Shown in pieces: positions 14,397 to 22,139 of a stretch of 25,798 nt of DNA (within the stretch, counting starts at the first letter, position 1; every line of letters starts with the position of its first letter). Source of the DNA: an uncultured Clostridia bacterium (GTDB lineage: Bacteria > Bacillota > Clostridia > UBA1381); contig CAKSJF010000033.1 of NCBI GenBank assembly GCA_934462945.1, forward strand, positions 1-25,798. Direction: 5' to 3'. Below the pieces are notes generated by a model. That model searched no databases, was not told where the DNA came from, and saw nothing but the letters and a program-made list of their open reading frames with translations. A program made the translations under genes and the position numbers.

Positions 14397-15704
14397 ATGA
14401 AAACTGCGGACGGCAGAGCTTTTTTAGAGCAAATTACAATAGAAGATTTAAAAAAAGCAGTCGGGGGAGAAATCACATTCGGTGCATGTGTGCATAAAAT
14501 CCGCACCATGAAGGAGTTTTCCTTTGTACTGCTCCGGACGGGCGATTTTGTGGTACAGTCGGTTTATACCCCGGCATGCGAGGGGGATTTTGCCGCCCTT
14601 TCGGAGGGTGCATATGTTTCGGTTACCGGAACGGTGGCAGAGGAGGAACGCGCGGCATACGGTGTTGAAATCACGCTGACCTCCTTTGAAATTCTTTCGC
14701 TGCCGCATGAGGCATATCCGCTCCACGTTTCAAACCGGCGGATTGGCTGTCCGATTGAGACGGAGCTGGAATACCGGAGCGTGGCGCTCCGGAATCCGAT
14801 GGAACGTGCCGTCTTTAAAATATCCGAGGGTGTTTGCGGCGGATTTCGTGAATTTATGATCAAAAACGGCTTTACCGAAATTCATACCCCGAAAATCGTT
14901 GCCGCAGGTGCAGAGGGCGGCGCAAATATCTTTAAGCTGAAGTATTTTGGAAAAAATGCATATCTGGCACAAAGTCCGCAGTTTTATAAGCAAACCTGCG
15001 TGGCATTTTTTGACCGTGTGTTTGAAATTGCCCCGGTTTACCGCGCAGAAAAGCATAATTCCACCCGACATTTGAATGAATATATCGGACTGGATTTTGA
15101 AATGGGCTTTATCCGTTCCATGCAGGATGTGATGGAGATGGAAACGGCAATGCTCCGCTATGTGGTGGACTATTTAAAGGAGCATTACGGGGACACCCTG
15201 ACACTTTTAGACATCACACTCCCGGAGATCAAAACAATTCCGGTTGTCACTTTTTTCGAGGCATTAGACATTTTAGGGAAAAACCACAACCAATTCGATT
15301 TAGACCCGCAGGATGAGGTGGATTTATGCGAGTATGCAAAAAAGGAATACGACAGTGAATTTATCTTTGTGGAGAAATTTCCGTCTGCCAAGCGTCCGTT
15401 TTATGCGATGGATTCCAAAGAAGATCCCAAGCTTGCAGAAAGCTTTGACCTTTTGTTCCGCGGACTGGAAATTACTACAGGCGGTCAGCGGATTCACGAC
15501 TATACCGAACAGGTGGAAAAGCTCAAACGCTATGGCATTGAGCCGGAGGAGCTTTCCGAATACTTAAAAATTCACCGCTACGGCATGCCGCCTCACGGCG
15601 GACTCGGTATCGGACTGGAACGTCTTGTGATGAAGCTTTGCGGACTTTCCAATATCCGCTCCGCAAGCCTGTTTCCAAGAGACATTAACCATCTTGATCC
15701 GTAA
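14397..15704 (+). CDS. aspS: Aspartyl-tRNA synthetase, archaeal type, probably non-discriminating
   Basis: This is a class II synthetase of 435 residues, lacking the large GAD insertion of the usual bacterial AspRS (about 590). It therefore belongs to the archaeal/AspS2 lineage. An OB-fold anticodon domain is at 1-100. Motif 2 is APVYRAEKHNSTRHLNEY, and the motif 3 region is GGLGIGLERLVMKLCG. Comparison with archaeal enzymes, where Trp26 and Lys85 mark discrimination of tRNA-Asp, puts His33 and Ala87 at those places here. The His is the usual residue of non-discriminating enzymes, which also charge tRNA-Asn with Asp. GatCAB from the same operon would then convert Asp-tRNA(Asn) to Asn-tRNA(Asn). 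The alignment was done from memory. GAGGG precedes the ATG, and a terminator follows the stop by 14 bases. Confidence 0.93.
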   Translation: MKTADGRAFLEQITIEDLKKAVGGEITFGACVHKIRTMKEFSFVLLRTGDFVVQSVYTPACEGDFAALSEGAYVSVTGTVAEEERAAYGVEITLTSFEILSLPHEAYPLHVSNRRIGCPIETELEYRSVALRNPMERAVFKISEGVCGGFREFMIKNGFTEIHTPKIVAAGAEGGANIFKLKYFGKNAYLAQSPQFYKQTCVAFFDRVFEIAPVYRAEKHNSTRHLNEYIGLDFEMGFIRSMQDVMEMETAMLRYVVDYLKEHYGDTLTLLDITLPEIKTIPVVTFFEALDILGKNHNQFDLDPQDEVDLCEYAKKEYDSEFIFVEKFPSAKRPFYAMDSKEDPKLAESFDLLFRGLEITTGGQRIHDYTEQVEKLKRYGIEPEELSEYLKIHRYGMPPHGGLGIGLERLVMKLCGLSNIRSASLFPRDINHLDP

Positions 15705-15718
15705 TAGAAATCGTTTAA

Positions 15719-15748
15719 GAATCCCCCGGTGTGGGGGTTCTTTTTTTT
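15719..15748 (+). terminator. Rho-independent terminator of the gatCAB-aspS operon
   Basis: A C5/G5 stem (15723-15727 with 15733-15737) is extended by GAA/TTC around one bulged T and followed by eight T residues (15741-15748). The T-run directly abuts the 3' break of the metA remnant. Confidence 0.9.
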
Positions 15749-15979
15749 GGATTCGTGCGATTCCATCTTGATAAACTCAATCTCCACCTGGAGCGGAGAG
15801 TTTCCTAAAAGGCGCAGAAGCTGGGTTTCGGTTGTGATCTTGGTTGGCATCAGGTTCATAATCGCAAGCTTCAGCGGACGGATGTCCTGATGCATCGCTT
15901 TCTTCTCGGTCATCACAAAGATATTTTCAGCGCGCAGCTGATTTGTGGCAGGCAATTGGTCTGGTACTTTGATAGGCAT
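15749..15979 (-). pseudogene. metA: metA remnant (homoserine O-acyltransferase, N-terminal 77 codons)
   Basis: From the ATG at 15979, read on the minus strand, the frame gives MPIKVPDQLPA, then ENIFVMTEKKAMHQDIRPLK, LNLMPTKI-like MNLMPTKITTETQLLRLLGN and the stretch ending MESHES. This is the conserved start of MetA, a family of about 300 residues that acylates homoserine in methionine synthesis. Homology stops at residue 77, at the conserved SHxSKNT position, exactly where the terminator T-run of aspS begins. The active-site Cys and the rest of the enzyme are absent. AGGAGGG remains before the ATG. The frame stays open for some codons beyond the break in both directions, but those parts are terminator, aspS antisense and element sequence. 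A deletion fused the gene head to the aspS terminator. Confidence 0.85.
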
Positions 15980-16006
15980 TTCTTCTGATCCCTCCTGAAT
16001 TTTGTG

Positions 16007-16272
16007 GGGACAATCCCTCAGTCGGCTTGCGCCGCCAGTTTCTCGCTGCGGCTCGGTCACATCGCGGTTCTGACCGTCCTCCGGACGGTCATTCATTGCC
16101 GCGCTGCCGCTTCGCTACCCTTTGCTCAAGGGAGCCTTTGGTAAGTGCAAATCTTAAGTATAATTTGTTGACAGCAATATTTATTTAGAGAACTATATTC
16201 CCCATTTTCTCTCGCTAATAGGCTCCCTTGAGCAAAGGGAGCTGTCAGCGTAGCTGACTGAGGGATTGTCCC
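16007..16272. repeat. Palindromic MITE-like element, complete copy C (266 bp)
   Basis: Exact 17-bp terminal inverted repeats GGGACAATCCCTCAGTC (16007-16023) and the complement (16256-16272) bound the element. The left part is structured: GGCTTGCGCC, then GACCGTCctcCGGACGGTC, CTTTGCTCAAGGGAGCC. The centre (about 16140-16215) is AT-rich, and the right end repeats the CTCCCTTGAGCAAAGGGAG hairpin. No frame encodes a transposase. No clear target-site duplication flanks it. It sits 11-28 bases upstream of the metA remnant's ribosome site and may have taken part in the loss of that gene. Copy A at 1-210 is its closest relative. Confidence 0.88.
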
Positions 16273-16294
16273 ATTCCCCTACCTTGTTTTTATT

Positions 16295-16472
16295 AAATCC
16301 TTACACTTCAATTATAGGGTACAAATGTTTTAGCTTAATTTTTGCAGTCTCTTTATTATATCATGTTTTTATCGAATGTGAAGTTTTAAGTGGGACGAGA
16401 CGGTAGGGGCGGATAGCATCCGCCCGAATTCTTTTATCCGGCAGAAGCGGGCGGATAATATCCGCCCCTACG
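16295..16472. repeat. Long inverted-repeat element, copy 2 (opposite orientation)
   Basis: The core 16401-16472 is the exact reverse complement of 8815-8886. The left flank (TTACACTTCAATTATAGGGTACA, then after about 59 bases AGTTTTAAGTGGGAC) matches the right flank of copy 1 read backwards. The extra 59 bases (about 16323-16381) occur only here. It follows copy C of the other repeat family by about 20 bases. The gap to the next promoter (16473-16579) shows nothing further. Confidence 0.82.
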
Positions 16473-16579
16473 CGAGGTTATTTTATTGATAAATTAAATT
16501 CAATATTAAGAGAATGATCTTGTGTTAGAAAAGGCGTTTCCTGGCAATTCAACAACCGTAGTAACGGACAATGTGCCTA

Positions 16580-16609
16580 TTGACAAAAAATCTTGCATTG
16601 TGGTATAAT
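16580..16609 (+). promoter_or_regulatory. Sigma-A promoter of the 461-residue barrel protein gene
   Basis: TTGACA (16580-16585), 18 bases, then TATAAT (16604-16609) preceded by TGG. Both hexamers are exact consensus. The GTG start is at 16662. Confidence 0.82.
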
Positions 16610-16661
16610 AAATATGCTTTGGAAACAGAGTGAATATCTGGTGTAAAAGAGGAGAGATTTT

Positions 16662-18047
16662 GTGTATTTGGTCAGCATACCGGTAAACTGTTATAAATTT
16701 CACCGAGCAAAGGACAAGCAGCCGATTTTAGAGGAATTACGGGCATTTGACGCGGATCGGGTGATGCTCAATTTTGAAACGAAGCTGGATGGTGCGCTTG
16801 CTTTTCACAATGCGGAGGAATACCAAACACAGCTTTGTTATCTGCGTGAGGCATGTGTATTTTTCAAACAGCATGGGTTTGAGGTTGGCGCGTGGTTTTG
16901 GGGACTGCAATTCGACCAGGCGTTTGATTTTATAACCATTAAAACCCTTAGCGGTAAGCAGGTACAAAATTTTGCATGTCCGGCTGACGAGCGGTTTTTA
17001 GCGACTTTTCAGCGCTGTCTTAGGGATGTTGCCAAGACGGGCGTTGATATGATTCTTCTAAATGACGATCTGCGCTTTGGAGCATGGAACGGGTTTGGGT
17101 GTCTTTGCGAAAACCATGTTCATATGATTTGTGAGCAGTTGGGAGAAAACATAGAAGAAACCCGGCTCAGGGAATTGATTCTAAGCGGCGGAAAGAACCG
17201 ATACAGAGACGCTTTTTTAAACGCAAATAAACTCTCACTTCAGAATTATGCTGTGAAAATGCGCCAGGCGGTGGATGAAGTCAATCCAAAGCTGCGGTTA
17301 GGCTTTTGCGCCTGCATGTCCTCCTGGGATATTGACGGAGACGCATTTGCGCTTTCAAAACTCCTTGCGGGAAATACCAAGCCTGTTCTTCGCCTGATCG
17401 GTGCGCCTTACTGGGTTGTCGGATCGGGAAAGGATCATTTGCAGGATGTGGTGGAGCTGGAGCGAATGGAGGCAAGCTGGAATCGGGATCCTGAAATTGA
17501 GCTGATCGCGGAGGGAGACGCATATCCGCGTCCGCGCCTGAACTGTCCGGCAAGCTATTTAGAGGGATTTGATACAGCACTTCGGGCATCCGGTGCGCTC
17601 GACGGAATTTTGAAAATCTGTATGGACTATGTTTCAAACGTTGGCTATGAGGACGGATATTGCAGGCAGTATCGGAAAAACAACCCGGTTTACCGGGAGA
17701 TCGAAAAGCATTTCTCCGATAAAAAGCCTTGCGGTATCCGGGTGTATGAGTTTATGCACAAGGCGGAGCGGATGCAGTTTCCAAATGCTCTGGGTACTGC
17801 GAGTGATATGGAGCAGGTATTTTATCCGTCCGCTGCAAGGGTGTTATCTGCCAGCGCCATTCCGACCGTTTATGAGGGGGTTGGCGTGACTGGAATTGCA
17901 TTTGGGGAAAATGCTTATCAGCTAACCGAGGATGATTTAAAAAATGGAATGATCTTAGACGTGCTTGCGGCAAAAATTCTGACCGATCGGGCAATTTTAG
18001 CAGATATCCCGCCTTATGCATTCCGTGGAATTGTTCTAAAAAAATAA
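16662..18047 (+). CDS. Uncharacterised TIM-barrel-like protein, probable carbohydrate enzyme
   Basis: GTG start, GGAGAG 5 bases upstream, 461 residues, no signal peptide. I do not recognise a named family. Alternating strand-helix pattern and phrases such as FDADRVMLNFETKLDG, HGFEVGAWFWGLQ, GVDMILLNDDLRFG, NPKLRLGFCACMSSWDIDGD, and IELIAEGDAYPRPRLNCPAS suggest a (beta/alpha)8 barrel of glycosidase type, with conserved acidic residues at strand ends (DD in LNDDLR, E in IAEGD). The C-terminal part (SASAIPTVYEGVGVTGIAFG, then LKNGMILDVLAAKILTDR) looks like the start of a further domain that in similar proteins continues for 100-200 residues. Here it ends soon after in FRGIVLKK, so a 3' truncation is possible. 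It precedes a truncated glycosidase gene by 22 bases, in one operon. Confidence 0.75.
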   Translation: MYLVSIPVNCYKFHRAKDKQPILEELRAFDADRVMLNFETKLDGALAFHNAEEYQTQLCYLREACVFFKQHGFEVGAWFWGLQFDQAFDFITIKTLSGKQVQNFACPADERFLATFQRCLRDVAKTGVDMILLNDDLRFGAWNGFGCLCENHVHMICEQLGENIEETRLRELILSGGKNRYRDAFLNANKLSLQNYAVKMRQAVDEVNPKLRLGFCACMSSWDIDGDAFALSKLLAGNTKPVLRLIGAPYWVVGSGKDHLQDVVELERMEASWNRDPEIELIAEGDAYPRPRLNCPASYLEGFDTALRASGALDGILKICMDYVSNVGYEDGYCRQYRKNNPVYREIEKHFSDKKPCGIRVYEFMHKAERMQFPNALGTASDMEQVFYPSAARVLSASAIPTVYEGVGVTGIAFGENAYQLTEDDLKNGMILDVLAAKILTDRAILADIPPYAFRGIVLKK

Positions 18048-18069
18048 ATAGGAGCAAAAGGAGTATAGA

Positions 18070-18705
18070 ATGTTCAGATTATTTTTAAAAGACGGCAATT
18101 TGTTTTATGAAGAAAACAAATTTGTAGAAAAAAACACCTTTTTCAATCAGGAGATTAACGCTTCGCCGACCTGCACCTACGAGGAACACAAGGATCGGCT
18201 GCCCATGCCGGTTTGGGAGGGGCACGACGGCACAATCGCATGCTATGAGCATGTTTTAAAAACGGCTTTTCAGAATTTTAAAGCACCAGACCCCAGATCG
18301 GGGTTTGTTTCTCCGTTTATTGATACGGCATTTAACGGCAATCTGTTTATGTGGGATTCTGCGTTTAATGTTATGTATGGGAAATATTTTATAGAGGCGG
18401 CTGATTTCCAGGTGACGCTGGATAATTTCTATGCACGCAAGCATAAGGACGGTTTTATATGCCGGGAATTGAGTGAGGAGGAGGCAGGCGACCGGTTTTC
18501 AAGAGATGATCCGGGTTCGACCGGTCCGAATATTCTCCCCTGGGCAGAGTGGGAATATTATTGCACCACCAACAACAAGGAGCGGTTAAAGATCTGCGAA
18601 AAAAGGGAAAATCAGGAGGATGAACCAATGGTTTTCGTAAAGAGTGATGTTCCGGTTACAGTTGAGGTAATATGGAATGGGAACACGAAATTGATTGAGT
18701 CATAA
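18070..18705 (+). pseudogene. Truncated MGH1/GH63-like glycosidase with foreign tail
   Basis: Residues 1-173 resemble the front of an (alpha/alpha)6 glycosidase (MGH1, GH63 or trehalase-like). They include FNGNLFMWDSAFNVMYGKYF and FQVTLDNFYARKHKDGFICR, then DDPGSTGPNILPWAEWEYY. Such enzymes need 450 residues or more. Here the similarity stops near codon 173 (about 18589) and 38 unrelated residues follow to the stop. The tail carries its own AGGAGGA and an ATG at 18628 that would begin a 25-residue product (MVFVKSDVPVTVEVIWNGNT...). This suggests that the rear of the gene was replaced by the front or middle of another gene. Without the later catalytic acid the protein should be inactive. It lies 22 bases behind the barrel gene and was probably its co-enzyme. 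Confidence 0.75.
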
Positions 18706-18747
18706 TTCGTCGGAAGCATAAAATGGGATGTCAAAAAAGAGTGCAGA

Positions 18748-18805
18748 ACGCTCCAAACGCGCCCGACGGCGTACTGGCGTACTCCGAGCGGCGCGTTTGG
18801 AGCGT
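18748..18805. repeat. 58-bp GC-rich palindrome
   Basis: A perfect 16-bp arm pair (ACGCTCCAAACGCGCC at 18748-18763 with its complement at 18790-18805) is extended inward by further pairs to a GTAC...GTAC core around TGGC. The result is a long, strong stem with one small internal bulge. There is no T-run. It begins 43 bases after the stop of the truncated glycosidase, differs in base composition from its surroundings and could be the end of a mobile element or a REP-like unit. Confidence 0.7.
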
Positions 18806-18828
18806 AGTTCAAGGGCAATCATCATAGG

Positions 18829-18852
18829 AAATCCGCAAAAAAATGCGGATTT
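18829..18852. terminator. Short hairpin between the glycosidase remnant and pflA
   Basis: AAATCCGCA (18829-18837) and TGCGGATTT (18844-18852) form a 9-bp stem around a 6-A loop. On the minus strand, where pflA ends at 18881, no U-run follows. It may act as a weak transcript end between the converging genes. Confidence 0.35.
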
Positions 18853-18880
18853 CAACCTAAATAATTTATTTTCGAGATAT

Positions 18881-19642
18881 TTAAGCCCTTGAACGGTCTG
18901 TGCCTTTTTTGGCATCCCCTTTCATTCCTTGTTTAATTAGTTTTTTTGCTTGCTGTGCCTGTTCCTTTGTCGCGTCCGGAGTGTCGGACAGGGGATAGGG
19001 GATTCCAAGCTTTTCGTACTTATACCGTGCCATGGAGTGGTACGGCAGTGTCTCTACCCGTTTGACATTGGAAAGCGTGCCGATAAATTCGCCGAGCTTT
19101 TCCAGATCGTTTTCATCTAATGTGATTCCCGGTACAACAACATGCCGGATCCAAACCGGAATCTTTTTTTCATCCAAATATTTTGCAAAGGCAAGAATAT
19201 TCTGATTTGATTGCCCGGTCAAGGCTTTATGCTTTTGATCGTCAATTTCTTTAATATCCAACATCACCAAGTCTGTGACAGATAAAAGTGCGTCAATTTT
19301 TTCGGTGTTTTCCGGAGAAAAGGTAATCCCGGAGGTGTCTAAGCAGGTATGCACCCCTTTTTTCTTTGCGCCGGTGAATAACTCTGTGACAAAGTCAATC
19401 TGCATCAGCGGTTCTCCGCCGCTGACGGTGATTCCGCCGTCCTTGCCCCAGTAGTTTTTATAGCGCAGGGCGCGGGATAAAACCTCGCTTGCCTCATGCT
19501 CCTCTGCGCCTGCCTGCGTCCAGGTGTCCGGGTTATGGCAGTACTGACAGCGCATCGGGCATCCGCTCACAAATACCACAAAGCGTACCCCCGGTCCGTC
19601 CACCGAACCAAAGGATTCAAAAGAATGGATAAGTCCTGTCAT
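18881..19642 (-). CDS. pflA: Pyruvate formate-lyase activating enzyme
   Basis: This radical SAM enzyme installs the glycyl radical on PFL using S-adenosylmethionine and a [4Fe-4S] cluster. The cluster motif is C28-P-M-R-C32-Q-Y-C35-H, and the preceding FESFGSVDGPGVRFVVFVSG is the activase signature. The SAM-binding GGITVSGGEPLMQ and the strand LVMLDIKEIDDQKH follow. At 253 residues it has the expected length. The start is the ATG at 19642 with AAAGGAGG upstream. The frame is open to 19708, but those codons run back toward a repeat. It lies 137 bases downstream of pflB, and a half-copy of the palindromic repeat sits between them. Confidence 0.95.
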   Translation of the reverse strand: MTGLIHSFESFGSVDGPGVRFVVFVSGCPMRCQYCHNPDTWTQAGAEEHEASEVLSRALRYKNYWGKDGGITVSGGEPLMQIDFVTELFTGAKKKGVHTCLDTSGITFSPENTEKIDALLSVTDLVMLDIKEIDDQKHKALTGQSNQNILAFAKYLDEKKIPVWIRHVVVPGITLDENDLEKLGEFIGTLSNVKRVETLPYHSMARYKYEKLGIPYPLSDTPDATKEQAQQAKKLIKQGMKGDAKKGTDRSRA

Positions 19643-19692
19643 ATGGTTTCCTCCTTTAGAGTATTTCAACAACTGATAACTCAGCTCTATGA

Positions 19693-19742
19693 ACAATCCC
19701 TCAGTCACCTAACGGTGACAGCTCCCTTTGCACAAGGGAGCC
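19693..19742. repeat. Palindromic element, solo half-unit, copy D
   Basis: ACAATCCCTCAGTC (19693-19706) followed by a TCACctaacGGTGA stem and a CTCCCTTtgcacAAGGGAG stem, then no more of the element. It sits in the pflB-pflA spacer. Its second hairpin could reduce transcription into pflA on the minus strand or protect the pflB message. Confidence 0.8.
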
Positions 19743-19779
19743 GCCGTTTTGAATTTATATATCCGGTAATCCGGAATTT

Positions 19780-22032
19780 TTACATAGATTTGTGGCAGGT
19801 ACGGGAGATAACATCAAGCTGCTGCTCGCGTGTTAAGTCGATGAATTTTACTGCATAACCGGAAACACGGATGGTAAAGTTTGCATATTCCTCTTTTTCC
19901 GGATGCTCCATAGCATCGATCAGTTTTTCTGTACCGAACACGTTTACGTTTAAGTGATGTGCGCCCTGGTTGAAGTAACCGTCTAAAACGTGTGTCAGGT
20001 TGTTTACTCGTTCGTCTGCATCGTGACCTAATGCATCCGGGCTGATGGTCTGTGTATTGGAGATACCGTCCAGTGCCCACTCATACGGCAGCTTTGCAAC
20101 AGAGTTGAGCGATGCCAATAAGCCGCTCTTTTCTGCACCGTAGCTCGGGTTTGCACCCGGAGAAAGCGGTTCGCCTGCACGTCTGCCATCCGGCATGCAG
20201 CCTGTTGCTTTTCCGTAAACAACGTTTGAGGTGATGGTCAGAATGGAAGTGGTCGGCTCAGAATCACGGTAGGTGTGACGCTTTTTGATCATCTCTAAGA
20301 ATGTCTTTAAGAGCCATACTGCGATTTCGTCTGCACGGTCGTCATCATTTCCGTAACGCGGGAAGTCGCCCTCGGTTACATAGTCAACAGCAATACCAGT
20401 CTCATCACGGATCACCTTTACCTTTGCGTACTTAATTGCGCTTAAGGAGTCAACAACGTGAGAGAATCCTGCGATACCGGTTGCAAAGGTTCTGCGGACA
20501 TCGGTATCAATCAGAGCCATTTCCTCTGCCTCATAGTAGTATTTATCATGCATATACTGAATCAGGTTCAAAGTATTCACATACAGTCCTGCTAACCAGT
20601 CCATCATCGTGGTGTACTTTGCAATGACAGTATCATAATCCAGATATTCGTCTGTGATCGGAGTGTATGCCGGGCCAACCTGTTCACGGGTCTTTACGTC
20701 AACACCGCCGTTGATTGCATAAAGCAGGCACTTTGCAAGGTTTGCTCTTGCACCGAAGAACTGCATTTCCTTACCGGTCTGTGTTGCAGATACGCAGCAG
20801 CAGATGGAGTAATCGTCGCCCCAAACCGGCTTCATAACGTCGTCGTTCTCATACTGGATTGAGCTTGTCTCAATGGAGATATGAGCGGCATACTTCTTGA
20901 AGGTTTCCGGCAGTGCGGAGGAATACAAAACGGTGAGGTTCGGTTCCGGAGACGGTCCCATGTTCTCTAAGGTGTGCAGGAAACGGAAGTCGTTTTTCGT
21001 TACCATAGAACGTCCGTCCACGCCGATTCCGCCAACTTCCAGTGTTGCCCATACCGGGTCGCCGGAGAAGAGCTGATTGTAGGACGGGATTCTTGCGAAT
21101 TTTACCATACGCAGTTTCATAACCAGATGGTCAACTAATTCCTGTGCCTCTGCCTCGGTGAGTGTTCCTGCCTCTAAATCTCTTTCCATATAAATATCCA
21201 GGAATGTGGAGATTCTTCCGATACTCATAGCAGCGCCGTTTTGTGTTTTGATCGCGCCGAGGTATCCGAAATAAAGCCACTGAACAGCCTCTTTTGCATT
21301 CTTTGCCGGCTCAGAGATGTCGAAACCGTAGGAAGCTGCCATTTCCTTTAAGCCCTTCAATGCCTTAATCTGCATCGAAAGCTCCTCGCGCTGTCTGATG
21401 ATGTGGTCGGTCATAATGCCGTCGCCGCAGTTTGCGTAATCTTTCTGCTTGTCTGCGATCAAAGCGTCTACACCGTAAAGCGCTACACGGCGGTAATCGC
21501 CGACAATTCTGCCGCGGCCGTAGGTGTCCGGCAGACCTGTGATGATCTTATTGTGTCTTGCCTTTTTCATTTCCGGGGTGTATGCATCGAAAACACCCTC
21601 GTTATGTGTGCGGCTGTATTGAGTAAAGATTTTGTGCAGCTCCGGGTCGGGGGTGTAACCGTAGGTTTCACATGCCTGCTCTGCCATCTTGATTCCGCCG
21701 AAAGGCATAAATGCTCTCTTTAACGGTTTATCTGTCTGCAAGCCGACAACTGCCTCTAAATCCTTTGTTTCTTCGCTGATATATCCAGGCTTGTGGGAGG
21801 TCAATGTGGAAACAATGTGTGTATCCATATCGAGAACACCGCCCTTTGCGCGCTCCTCTTTCTGCAATTCCTGAAGCTTTGCCCAAAGCTTGTTTGTATT
21901 TTCTGTCGGAGCAGCTAAAAACTCCTCGTCTCCGTCGTAGGGCTTATAGTTCTTCTGAATAAAGTCCCGGACGTTAATTTCTTCTTTCCAGATCCGGCCG
22001 TCAAAGCCGTTCCATTGCTCAAAGTTGATCAT
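19780..22032 (-). CDS. pflB: Formate C-acetyltransferase (pyruvate formate-lyase)
   Basis: This glycyl-radical enzyme splits pyruvate with CoA to acetyl-CoA and formate, the main anaerobic pyruvate exit in fermenters. Its 750 residues match true PFL. The catalytic cysteine pair lies in C411-C412-C413-V-S (the family has CC followed by VS; here a third Cys precedes). The radical-bearing glycine is G725 in RVSGYAVKF near the C-terminus. FFGARANLAKCLLYAINGG and PAYTPITDEYLDYD are standard. GAAAGGAAAG precedes the ATG at 22032. The gene is inactive until PflA, encoded downstream, forms the radical. Upstream on the same strand lie a strong terminator and a LysR gene, so it is probably separately transcribed from a weak -10 only promoter near 22060-22075. 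Confidence 0.97.
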   Translation of the reverse strand: MINFEQWNGFDGRIWKEEINVRDFIQKNYKPYDGDEEFLAAPTENTNKLWAKLQELQKEERAKGGVLDMDTHIVSTLTSHKPGYISEETKDLEAVVGLQTDKPLKRAFMPFGGIKMAEQACETYGYTPDPELHKIFTQYSRTHNEGVFDAYTPEMKKARHNKIITGLPDTYGRGRIVGDYRRVALYGVDALIADKQKDYANCGDGIMTDHIIRQREELSMQIKALKGLKEMAASYGFDISEPAKNAKEAVQWLYFGYLGAIKTQNGAAMSIGRISTFLDIYMERDLEAGTLTEAEAQELVDHLVMKLRMVKFARIPSYNQLFSGDPVWATLEVGGIGVDGRSMVTKNDFRFLHTLENMGPSPEPNLTVLYSSALPETFKKYAAHISIETSSIQYENDDVMKPVWGDDYSICCCVSATQTGKEMQFFGARANLAKCLLYAINGGVDVKTREQVGPAYTPITDEYLDYDTVIAKYTTMMDWLAGLYVNTLNLIQYMHDKYYYEAEEMALIDTDVRRTFATGIAGFSHVVDSLSAIKYAKVKVIRDETGIAVDYVTEGDFPRYGNDDDRADEIAVWLLKTFLEMIKKRHTYRDSEPTTSILTITSNVVYGKATGCMPDGRRAGEPLSPGANPSYGAEKSGLLASLNSVAKLPYEWALDGISNTQTISPDALGHDADERVNNLTHVLDGYFNQGAHHLNVNVFGTEKLIDAMEHPEKEEYANFTIRVSGYAVKFIDLTREQQLDVISRTCHKSM

Positions 22033-22083
22033 ATGTTTCTTTCCTTTCTATCCTTTGATGTAACTATAGTATAACATACTGTC

Positions 22084-22133
22084 GAAAAAAAGAGAATACC
22101 CAAATCGGAATACTGCTATTCCAATTTGGGTAT
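22084..22133 (-). terminator. Rho-independent terminator of the LysR gene
   Basis: On the minus strand a 17-bp stem (22133-22117 with 22112-22096, one G-U pair) has the 4-base loop GCAG. It is followed by TCTC and a run of seven T residues (22091-22085 region). The stem lies 7 bases after the lysR stop and directly upstream of the pflB control region. Confidence 0.9.
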
Positions 22134-22139
22134 ATACAT

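Noticed and set aside
15593..16096. Intact 167-residue minus-strand protein over the metA region
   Set aside because: Only codons from 15979 to 15749 resemble MetA. The front extension is repeat-element sequence and the rear is terminator and aspS antisense, so it is an accidental open frame.
18612..18915. Minus-strand small proteins across the 58-bp palindrome
   Set aside because: They exist only because the palindrome is GC-rich and lacks stops; no ribosome site precedes them.
19643..19708. Longer PflA starting at 19708
   Set aside because: The extra residues do not resemble the family, and AAAGGAGG sits correctly before the ATG at 19642.
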